DNA from: JAHFLF01 sp964560145
GTDB taxonomy: Bacteria > Patescibacteriota > Minisyncoccia > UBA6257 > 1-14-0-10-44-23
Direction of reading: 5' to 3'
Assembly (NCBI GenBank): GCA_964560145.1
Contig: CAZLKS010000003.1
Span: forward strand, 1-43,662
Length of the DNA: 43,662 nt
In this document: piece after piece, positions 29,161-36,613 of the stretch
Layout of the letters: the number at the start of each line of letters is the position of its first letter
Position numbering within the stretch: the stretch's first letter is position 1
The notes under the pieces: model-generated
The model's input: the letters and a program-made list of their open reading frames with translations, nothing else
Told to the model about the DNA's origin: nothing
Database searches by the model: none
Position numbers and translations under genes: made by a program

Positions 29161-30042
29161 ATGGCGATTCCTTTTTCGACAGTAGCTTCCGACAACTCAA
29201 TTCTTGAGATTATTCGCGAAGCTTCAGGCGGCATTAAGCAGGCCCGACCGACTACGCTCGACTCGACGAGTAAGGATGTCACCTCTTGGGTTTTTGCCGC
29301 GAACGAAGCCGGAAAGAAAATTAGAGACGCATTCATTTGGCCCGCACTGAGACGGCGCTTCACCTTTGAAGGTGTGGACAATCAATTAATCTACTCGCTA
29401 CCTTTAGATTTCAATCGTCTTTTGTTTGATACCTACTGGAACGAGTCAACGTACCGGCCCATGCTCGGCCCCTTAACTTCAAGGGAGTGGGAGGCGCGAA
29501 AGAACAGCTCAGCAATATCGTCGGTACTGCCTCAGTGGCAGATGTTGAACGGCAATGAAGTTGAGTTCATGAGTGAGCTCTCAACGGATGACGTCATCGT
29601 ATTTCCGTTTTATAGCTTGAACTGGATTCGACCGGCGCTTACTTGGGCAGCGTCTACCGCAGTTACGGCGGGCGAGTATTGCTATTACAGCGGAAGAGTC
29701 TACAAGGCCACAACCACGGGCACTACAGGCGCCACGGCGCCTACTCACTGGACTGGAAGCGTGAGCGACGGCGGCGTCACATGGCTTTATTCAGTCTACG
29801 AGAAGGTTATTGAAAACGGCGCGATTCCGCTTGTCGACCGTGAGGCTCTCCTTATTGGGACTCAGAGATATTGGCTCTCTGCAAACGGCTACGATTACGA
29901 AGACAAAGAGATTGAGTTTCGAGCCAGGGTAAAGAAGCAGAAAGGCGGCCTCCACGGGGCTCAGTCATTCAATCTTGCGTGTTCGAGCTCTCATAAGTTC
30001 ATGGGCGCTGAGGTATTCCCTGAATCAATCACGGAGTATTAG
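29161..30042 (+). CDS. Head-tail adaptor (gp4/gp11-like) with inserted binding domain
   Basis: 293 aa. The N-terminal ~150 residues follow podoviral adaptor proteins (IRDAFIWPALRRRFTFEGVDNQLIYSLPLDFNRLLFD; PQWQMLNGNEVEFM; VIVFPFYSLNW), which join the portal to the nozzle. Residues ~165-215 are an extra module, GEYCYYSGRVYKATTTGTTGATAPTHWTGS then SDGGVTWLY, a small beta domain of carbohydrate-binding type. The adaptor fold then resumes (LIGTQRYWLSANGYDYE). Start at ATG 29161 behind GAGGTG. Confidence 0.7.
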   Translation: MAIPFSTVASDNSILEIIREASGGIKQARPTTLDSTSKDVTSWVFAANEAGKKIRDAFIWPALRRRFTFEGVDNQLIYSLPLDFNRLLFDTYWNESTYRPMLGPLTSREWEARKNSSAISSVLPQWQMLNGNEVEFMSELSTDDVIVFPFYSLNWIRPALTWAASTAVTAGEYCYYSGRVYKATTTGTTGATAPTHWTGSVSDGGVTWLYSVYEKVIENGAIPLVDREALLIGTQRYWLSANGYDYEDKEIEFRARVKKQKGGLHGAQSFNLACSSSHKFMGAEVFPESITEY

Positions 30043-30044
30043 AC

Positions 30045-31067
30045 ATGCAGAATCGCTTTTACTCCGACCCTTCTTCGAGCTGGCAAGCCTACTACAATTG
30101 GCTCGCAGCGCAGCAACAGGCTGAGAAGGATAGCCCGGCTGGAATGGCTTCCGACATTGGGAACAAGGTCGGGAACATTGGGGGTAAGATTGCAGCTAAA
30201 AAGGGTGTCACTGCTATCGCGAAGGCGCTTGGTGGCGATGAATTAAGCGCCGTGGGAGCTCCGCTTTCAGAGTCAGGGATGGCTACTACTCAAGCCGGGG
30301 TAGGGCCGTTGGCAGATATGGGGCTTGCGTCAAGCTCTCCGGCCTCAGGCGCGATGGCGCAGATGGGTGGGACTCAGAGCATGGCGCAGGGCGTTCAGGG
30401 CGCTCAGAGCGCGGCTAGCGGCGCAGAGGGCGTAGCACCTTCAGCTCTTGGGAACGCAGCGGGAGCTCTCGCGATTGCCCTTATGGCGAATCGCGCTTAT
30501 GAACACGAAGGCGGGAAACAGATTCTTCACGGGAACGCCGATCAGTCAAATTGGATCGATTCTGGACTTGCTTCTAACCCTGTTACTGGTTGGCTCAACC
30601 CTACTTTAAGCGCGGTAGGGCTTGGCTCGGTAGGCAAGATGCTCGCGCCGATCTCGACAAAAAAACAGCAGCGCATGAACTGGCAGAACTTAGCTGACCA
30701 GAACATCACTGGCGCTTCCGACGTACTTGATTCAGGCGCGGATAAGCTTTACGGCGACAACGAGTTAAAGTCGGGTACCCTTTCGGGCAAGAATTTGGTC
30801 GATAGTTCTGGCCTCTATTACACCTTCGGCAATGATTGGAAGGGCAAGTTTAACGACTCGCAGCGTGAGAAGATCGCTCAGTACGGGCTCGATCAGGGGC
30901 TTTTCGACTCTAAGCGCGGGATGATGAATATCTCGGACCCTGAGAAGCTTAAGGCATTTGCTGAGAGTGTTTACACTCCGGCAGCCCCCGCAGAGCCCGA
31001 CGCCGGTTCTAAGCTTAGGTGGCGACAATCAGATAACGCACTCATGAGGAAGTACGGCTATGCGTGA
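30045..31067 (+). CDS. Internal virion protein, Gln/Ala/Gly-rich, 340 aa
   Basis: Low-complexity stretch (residues ~75-150, MAQMGGTQSMAQGVQGAQSAASGAEG), preceded by a basic helix with IGNKVGNIGGKIAAKKG and followed by a globular C-terminus (DWKGKFNDSQREKIAQYGLDQGLF). Such proteins are packaged and ejected in podoviruses. It lies between adaptor and nozzle genes. Its stop overlaps the nozzle start by eight bases. Confidence 0.5.
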   Translation: MQNRFYSDPSSSWQAYYNWLAAQQQAEKDSPAGMASDIGNKVGNIGGKIAAKKGVTAIAKALGGDELSAVGAPLSESGMATTQAGVGPLADMGLASSSPASGAMAQMGGTQSMAQGVQGAQSAASGAEGVAPSALGNAAGALAIALMANRAYEHEGGKQILHGNADQSNWIDSGLASNPVTGWLNPTLSAVGLGSVGKMLAPISTKKQQRMNWQNLADQNITGASDVLDSGADKLYGDNELKSGTLSGKNLVDSSGLYYTFGNDWKGKFNDSQREKIAQYGLDQGLFDSKRGMMNISDPEKLKAFAESVYTPAAPAEPDAGSKLRWRQSDNALMRKYGYA

Positions 31068-32610
31068 GGGCGTAGGTAGAATCTACACGATGAGTGCGCC
31101 AGTTGCGGGCTGGAATAGGAAGCTTCCGCTTCCTTCCGTGCCTGAGATATTTGCGCTGTCTCTCGTGAACTGGATTCCCACAGCAACGGGCGTCAAAAAG
31201 CGCGGCGGCTCCGAGCGCATGACCGACACTGCATTCACAAGCGCGTGCGAGACGGTTCTTGGAATCAACCTGGAGGACGGAACCAGTCAGGTTATTGTGG
31301 CCGGGGATAACGACCTAATGACGGTCAATCTCACTACTCACGCCAGAACGAGCGTTAAGGGCGGATCTACAATCACTTCGAACAGGTGGCAGTTTACGCA
31401 GTTTTATGACCGTATTTTTGCTGCAAACGGCGCCGATCGGGTGCTCTCATATAATGGCGCGGGGAACTTTGCAGCGGCGGGATTTACTGTAAGCGCAGTT
31501 GCAGACGACAACATGTATTCGCCTTTTGTGTACCGTGAGAGGCTTTATTTCTGTAAGGGTACGAGCGTTTTCTATACTCAGAATGTTCGTGACATTACAG
31601 GTGCCCTTGATGAGTTCGATTTTGCGACTATCTTGACAAAGGGCGGCAGGCTTCTTTTCGGCATGAGCTCTACTTTCAACATTGGGGACCACAGCCAGGA
31701 GCTTTTTGTTGTTATCAGTTCCGAAGGTGAGGTAATTGCTTACGAAGGCTCGGACCCAGGCGATATATCATGGGATATTGTTGGTCATTTCTATCTACCG
31801 CGCAGCCCTAGCTATTCATCGTTTTTTGCGGCGGGCGCGGGTTTACAGATAATTACTGAGCAGGGCGTCATCTCACTTTCGGAAGTTATCAACCCTTCAG
31901 CCGATACTAGAAAAACTGGCCGTTATCTCGCAGCCACTTCGAACATCGACGATGCTTTTGCCTCTGCGATGAAAAACGCATTCTCCAACTATGGTTGGTG
32001 CGGCGTAAATCACACGCACGGGAACTTGCTGATTATCAATGTCCCAGTTTCTTCAAATCGCTCGATTCAGTTCGTTCAAAATACCCTTACGGAAGGAGCT
32101 TGGTGCTCTTTTGATGGATTGAATGCGGCTTCTTGGTTTGTAAGCGGCAATTATGCGTACTTTGGCGGGTTCGATGGGCATTTATACCGCTATGACTCTG
32201 TGCAGAATGACAATGTGTACGATGGATCTGAGGGTGATGGAATTAATTGCAGAGGCGAGACGGCTTTTACTTATGCGGGCGATCAGAACATTCTAAAAAT
32301 GTTCCATCAGGCGCTTCCGATCGTGTACACGACCGGCGATGCCACACTGAATATCGGCGTAAATGTCACTTTTGGGCGAAATGCGTCAGTATCGCCGGTT
32401 CAAATTTCAGGCACGGCAGGAGGCTTCTGGGATGATGCCGAATGGGATGTGGACGACTGGGCAGACAATGAATCCATCTTCCTTGAGTGGAAGTCGATTG
32501 AAGGTTCCGGGATTAATTGCAGCATTGTTTTTTCTGGAACTTTGAAGAGCGTAGACATGCTGATTCTTGGCTTCCTACTTCAGGTAGAAGACGGCGGGGT
32601 GATTTCATAG
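31060..32610 (+). CDS. Tail nozzle / stabilisation protein
   Basis: 516 aa. Early VNWIPTATGVKKRGG matches the start of podoviral nozzle proteins (P22 gp10-like, T7 gp12-like: W-x-P followed by RPG/RGG). The body is beta-propeller-like with repeated short blades (VIVAGDNDLMTVNL, DRIFAANGADRVLSYNG, RERLYFCKGTSVFYTQ, GNYAYFGGFDGHLYRYD). It closes the tail end below the adaptor. AGGAAG seven bases before ATG 31060; a start at 31090 has no site. Confidence 0.75.
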   Translation: MREGVGRIYTMSAPVAGWNRKLPLPSVPEIFALSLVNWIPTATGVKKRGGSERMTDTAFTSACETVLGINLEDGTSQVIVAGDNDLMTVNLTTHARTSVKGGSTITSNRWQFTQFYDRIFAANGADRVLSYNGAGNFAAAGFTVSAVADDNMYSPFVYRERLYFCKGTSVFYTQNVRDITGALDEFDFATILTKGGRLLFGMSSTFNIGDHSQELFVVISSEGEVIAYEGSDPGDISWDIVGHFYLPRSPSYSSFFAAGAGLQIITEQGVISLSEVINPSADTRKTGRYLAATSNIDDAFASAMKNAFSNYGWCGVNHTHGNLLIINVPVSSNRSIQFVQNTLTEGAWCSFDGLNAASWFVSGNYAYFGGFDGHLYRYDSVQNDNVYDGSEGDGINCRGETAFTYAGDQNILKMFHQALPIVYTTGDATLNIGVNVTFGRNASVSPVQISGTAGGFWDDAEWDVDDWADNESIFLEWKSIEGSGINCSIVFSGTLKSVDMLILGFLLQVEDGGVIS

Positions 32611-32620
32611 GGGGTGTAGT

Positions 32621-33637
32621 ATGGGCTGGAGCGGTGGAATTTTTTCAAGATCGTTTGATTGGGTGACGGACAAGCTTACCACACCTAAAATCTCGTCAAC
32701 GAGACACGACACGAATGATGAAGAGCTCGCAGACGGCATAAATGCCTGTCTTCCGGCAGATGGTTCTAAGGCCATGACCGGCGCGCTCAACATGAATTCG
32801 CACAAAGTAACGAACGTTACTGATGGTACGGATGCAGGGGATGCGGTGAATGTCGGGCAACTCCCGGCAGCGCTGGCGTCTGCGATAGCAGCGCTTGCGG
32901 CGCTCTCGAATGACATTGACATGAATTCCCACAAGTTCACTGAGCTCTCAAACGGCTCAGCTAGAACTGACTCAATCTCACTGGGACAAGTGCAAGACGG
33001 GGCGGTAGTGTGGGCAGGCACCACGACTGGAAGCGCAAACGCTCAAGCTGGGACGGTGAGCCCTACTTTCTCAGCTTACGCGACGGGACAACGATTTGTA
33101 TTCAAGGCTGGATACTCGAACACTGGAAGCTTGACTCTTGACTTTAACGGCAAGGGCGCAATCACGGTCTATAAGGACGTAAACGGCCTTCGTGCGGTAC
33201 TTGGAACTTCGGACATTATCGCAAACGGTATTTATGAAGTGGTGTACGACGCTACTCCGAGCGCGCAGTTTGTACTTCAAACTAGCAAGCCGGGGTGGGG
33301 AAATTTTACTCATAGTTTTGCGCCTAATGCAGGCTCTTGGTCTTCTCTGGTAGCAGACTTTAAGTGCGCGAAGAACGGGCAAGTCATGCACGTCAATTTC
33401 ACCTCTTCGGGCAATCAGCTTACAACGCCTGCCAATTCTTACACATTTTCGCTACCTACGGCGCTTGCCATAGCCTTAAGCGGATTGAATGTCCCGGTGT
33501 ACATATCTCAGGGAGGGACATACGAGATTGGCATGATGGCACTGGGATCTTCTACCGCAACTATAGGCCGTACTTCAGGCACATTTGCGACAGGTTTAGT
33601 CGTCATCAGTGGATCGTTTTCGTACTTTACGGATTAG
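32621..33637 (+). CDS. Tail fibre protein, 338 aa
   Basis: The N-terminal ~40 residues include SFDWVTDKLTTPKISSTRHD. Then come two fibre repeats of the MTGALNMNSHKVTNVTDGTDAGDAVNVGQL kind (the second ALSNDIDMNSHKFTELSNGSARTDSISLGQV), a beta body (LTLDFNGKGAITVYKD) and a C-terminal head domain. Typical of trimeric fibres that contact the host. GGGGG seven bases before ATG. Confidence 0.75.
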   Translation: MGWSGGIFSRSFDWVTDKLTTPKISSTRHDTNDEELADGINACLPADGSKAMTGALNMNSHKVTNVTDGTDAGDAVNVGQLPAALASAIAALAALSNDIDMNSHKFTELSNGSARTDSISLGQVQDGAVVWAGTTTGSANAQAGTVSPTFSAYATGQRFVFKAGYSNTGSLTLDFNGKGAITVYKDVNGLRAVLGTSDIIANGIYEVVYDATPSAQFVLQTSKPGWGNFTHSFAPNAGSWSSLVADFKCAKNGQVMHVNFTSSGNQLTTPANSYTFSLPTALAIALSGLNVPVYISQGGTYEIGMMALGSSTATIGRTSGTFATGLVVISGSFSYFTD

Positions 33638-33645
33638 GAGCAGTC

Positions 33646-34023
33646 ATGTTTTCACGATTTGGACCTCAACCGTTTGCGCCGATGCGGCAACTTCCCTTTC
33701 AGATGTCCCCTGGACAGGCGGGGCAGCTTATAGGCGGCGCGCCTCAGGGCATGCCACTTCAGCCTCCTCCGCAAGGGATAGCTCAGCAGCAATTGTTCCA
33801 GAAACAGGGCATGGGGCCGATGCCTCAGGGGCCAGGAATGGCGCAAGGAATGGCACAAGCGATGGGCGGCGGTGCAGCGCCGATACGCGCGGGGGGCTAT
33901 AATGCACAGGGAGCAGCACCGGGAATGATGAAGCGCATGGGTGGAGCTTCGGGAGCTCCGGGGCCTCTATCGTCGGCGGCTCCGAATATGGCTTTTGCAA
34001 GACAGTACGCAAGGAGGGGTTAA
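33646..34023 (+). CDS. Low-complexity Gly/Met/Pro/Gln protein, 125 aa
   Basis: AGGAG precedes ATG 33646. Almost all low complexity (GMPLQPPPQGIAQQQLF; GMAQGMAQAMGGGAAP) with a few Arg at the ends, so probably disordered. Placed with the internal virion genes; perhaps an ejected or flexible internal protein. The longer reading from 33364 runs inside the fibre gene and is not supported. Confidence 0.55.
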   Translation: MFSRFGPQPFAPMRQLPFQMSPGQAGQLIGGAPQGMPLQPPPQGIAQQQLFQKQGMGPMPQGPGMAQGMAQAMGGGAAPIRAGGYNAQGAAPGMMKRMGGASGAPGPLSSAAPNMAFARQYARRG

Positions 34024-34026
34024 GAC

Positions 34027-35232
34027 ATGGCACTCACAGAAGCACCGCGAAGAGTAGGGGCGGGGCAGTACAAGTTCAAAGGGCAGATTATCAGCGCGCC
34101 TTCAAAAGAAGCAGCCTTAAAGGCGGCCGGGGGACCTCTTACGCGCTCTCCCAGAAGGTCACGTCAACCGGCGCCGCAAGGGCAAAATGGCTTTGACTTC
34201 TCTTCTCCTGAGCAGGCGGCAAAAACAGGGCAAACTATCACACGTGAGCAGGCTGATATGGCCTCTCAGTACAATCGGCCGAACGAAGTAGGGGCCTTTG
34301 GGGGCTCTCAGGAGTGGTCAAAAGATCCGAATACCGGGCAGTGGACGAAGAAAACGCTTCTTAGCGACAACGCGCAGCAGCAGATGGGCCTTGAGGACCA
34401 ATTCTCTACCGGCGCTCGGAAGGCAGGTGTGGCCGCATCGAACGAGGCTTTTGGGCGCTATCAGCAGCCGTACAACTACAACGGGGTGTCTCAAGTCATG
34501 GGTGGGCAAGAGCTCGGCGCGGCCCGCAACAAGGCGGCTTCAAGCGCGTATGAAGCTCAAATGGGCCTATTACGTCCTGAATTTGAACAGCAGCAAAAGC
34601 AGTTTGAAGCTCAAGCTGCGAACAAAGGATGGGTACCCGGCTCCAAGGTTTATGAGCAGGAGAAAACGAGGCTCGCGAATCAACAGGCGGCGCAACAGCG
34701 CTCTATCGCCGATCAGGCATACGGGCAGGGCTTAAACGAGTACAACACGATGTTTAACACATCGACGCAGGACCGATCGCGCCAGATCGCAGAGATGAAT
34801 CAGATGCGAGACAGGCCGATGCAGGAGGCTTCTACTCTCATGGGCGCAGGGCCAGGAGTACGTCAGGACCAGTTCACCGATTACGGCCCGATTCAGATGG
34901 AGAGTGTGGACCCTTCGAAGTTCTATCAAATCGGGATGCAGGGCAATCTTCAGAACGATCAGCAAGCATGGCAAGGGCGGCAAAACGCGCTCGATAGAAA
35001 TAATCAAATGGCGATGACGCGCTTAGGGAAGGGCGGCGGGCTCTCGCCTCAGCAAGAGATGCAGATGGCTCGCGATCAGATGATGTGGGAGCAGCAGAAC
35101 GGCTTTAGAGCGAACTACAATAAGAGGACTAGCGCAAGCCCTGGAGCTCAAATTGCGGGTTCTATCGGGGCTGGAGTAGGGCAGGGTGTTGGGGCTGGAT
35201 TAGGCCAGGCAGCGGCTGATTGGTGGAGCTAA
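34027..35232 (+). CDS. Internal virion protein, Gln/Ala-rich, 401 aa
   Basis: N-terminal ~30 residues resemble a small folded piece (GAGQYKFKGQIISAPSKEAALKAAGG); the rest is helical and Gln-rich (LRPEFEQQQKQFEAQAANKGW; IADQAYGQGLNEYNTMFN). The C-terminus is Gly-rich (GSIGAGVGQGVGAGLG), like a membrane-inserting segment. Consistent with a podoviral ejection protein; no specific family. Confidence 0.55.
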   Translation: MALTEAPRRVGAGQYKFKGQIISAPSKEAALKAAGGPLTRSPRRSRQPAPQGQNGFDFSSPEQAAKTGQTITREQADMASQYNRPNEVGAFGGSQEWSKDPNTGQWTKKTLLSDNAQQQMGLEDQFSTGARKAGVAASNEAFGRYQQPYNYNGVSQVMGGQELGAARNKAASSAYEAQMGLLRPEFEQQQKQFEAQAANKGWVPGSKVYEQEKTRLANQQAAQQRSIADQAYGQGLNEYNTMFNTSTQDRSRQIAEMNQMRDRPMQEASTLMGAGPGVRQDQFTDYGPIQMESVDPSKFYQIGMQGNLQNDQQAWQGRQNALDRNNQMAMTRLGKGGGLSPQQEMQMARDQMMWEQQNGFRANYNKRTSASPGAQIAGSIGAGVGQGVGAGLGQAAADWWS

Positions 35233-35236
35233 GAAC

Positions 35237-36613
35237 ATGGCAAGCGAGTATCAAATCATTTCTGACATCCTAGGAAACAACTACAAAGAGGACTTACAGA
35301 CCTCTCCGTGGTTACAAGCTTCACAGGCGATGGGGCAGATGCCCGCTATTCAGCCGGGGCAGAAGTGGTATGAGGCGCTTGCTCAGGGGCTCGCCTTCGG
35401 AGGTGTTCAAGGTGGTTTAAGAGGCGCAGGACTTGAGCTCGCAAGACAGGAGAAGCAGCAAAACGCGCAAGATACTCTCGGTTTTCTTGGAGCTCTTCAA
35501 AGTGGTGATACTGCAAAAATGGCAGAGCTTGAGAAGAAAAGCAGGTTCATGCCTGAATTGTCTTCTCAATTAAAACTCGCTCAAGCCGTGGAGAATGTCA
35601 CTAATTCAGTCTCCGGTAAGAATGTTTCTCAAGCCATGGCTGACGGCATGGCGTCAAGCATTGAGTGGATGGACGAAGCTGACAAAGCGAATTTAAAAGC
35701 TCAGCTTGTAGGGCAGCCGCTTGCGTGGGCTCAACAGATGGTAGGGATGATCCGCGCAAATCACAACATGGACCCGGAAGTCAGAAGGGACCAAGCCGCA
35801 GCGACAGCGGGCGGTAGATTAAGTGGGACAGAAGACTTCTCCGTCCAGAGCGGTGTAATTACGCCTAAAGCCGATGAGGCTCTTAAGCAGATACTCCCTA
35901 GCATCAAGACCAACGATCTCTATAAGAACTACAACAAACTTTCTACCTACACAGCGCAAGTAAGAAAGTTTGTCGAGCAAGATCATCCCCTCGCAGACTA
36001 CGCAGCGATTGTGTCTTTTGTTAAGGGCATTGATCCGGCAACCGCAGCAAGAGAGGGCGAAGTAGAAGCCGCGACCTCAGCACGAAGCATGATAAATAAC
36101 ATTCTCGGTAAGATTCAGAAGCAGGGCAATGCTTCGACTCTTACGGCGGCTGACAAGAAAGCTCTCCTCACGGCGATGGATACTCTTGAAAAGACTACGG
36201 GCCGTGGCTTGTACGAAAAAGTCATTTATCCCGAAATTGGAAACCTAATTACTCGCGGCGGCATAGATGCGTTCTCGGCGTTTAATTTTGCCGTGCCGAA
36301 AGAGTATCAGGATTACCACAACAGCTTCGTCAATTCCGGCCTCAAGGCGCTTGATTTGATGCAGCGCGGCGATAAGGAGGGTTTGATAGGTCTTCGCGGG
36401 GAGGTGCTTGACCGCGCGCGCACACTTCCAAGTCTCTCAGGATTTGGGGGCGGGGGCGCGACAGTGACCGGCAATCCCGATGAAAGAGCAAGTGTGACCG
36501 TATTAGGGAAGCAATATGTAGCTACTAAAGCTCAGATAGCCGCGATTAGGGGGAAAGCAAGGACTCAACAGGAAGCTCAAGCAATGTTGGAGCAATTGAC
36601 AAATGGCAGATGA
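35237..36613 (+). CDS. Internal virion protein, 458 aa
   Basis: Helical. SPWLQASQAMGQMPAIQPGQKWYEALAQGLAFGGVQGGLRGAG near the start resembles a Gly-rich membrane-active segment, followed by long amphipathic helices (KMAELEKKSRFMPELSSQLKLAQAVENVTNSV) and a C-terminus with ATKAQIAAIRGKARTQQEAQAMLEQL. Ejection protein by context between two other such proteins. GGAG ten bases before ATG. Confidence 0.55.
   Translation: MASEYQIISDILGNNYKEDLQTSPWLQASQAMGQMPAIQPGQKWYEALAQGLAFGGVQGGLRGAGLELARQEKQQNAQDTLGFLGALQSGDTAKMAELEKKSRFMPELSSQLKLAQAVENVTNSVSGKNVSQAMADGMASSIEWMDEADKANLKAQLVGQPLAWAQQMVGMIRANHNMDPEVRRDQAAATAGGRLSGTEDFSVQSGVITPKADEALKQILPSIKTNDLYKNYNKLSTYTAQVRKFVEQDHPLADYAAIVSFVKGIDPATAAREGEVEAATSARSMINNILGKIQKQGNASTLTAADKKALLTAMDTLEKTTGRGLYEKVIYPEIGNLITRGGIDAFSAFNFAVPKEYQDYHNSFVNSGLKALDLMQRGDKEGLIGLRGEVLDRARTLPSLSGFGGGGATVTGNPDERASVTVLGKQYVATKAQIAAIRGKARTQQEAQAMLEQLTNGR

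Noticed and set aside
33364..33645. N-terminal extension of the low-complexity protein into the fibre gene
   Set aside because: It lies wholly inside the fibre gene in another frame, whereas ATG 33646 has an AGGAG site.
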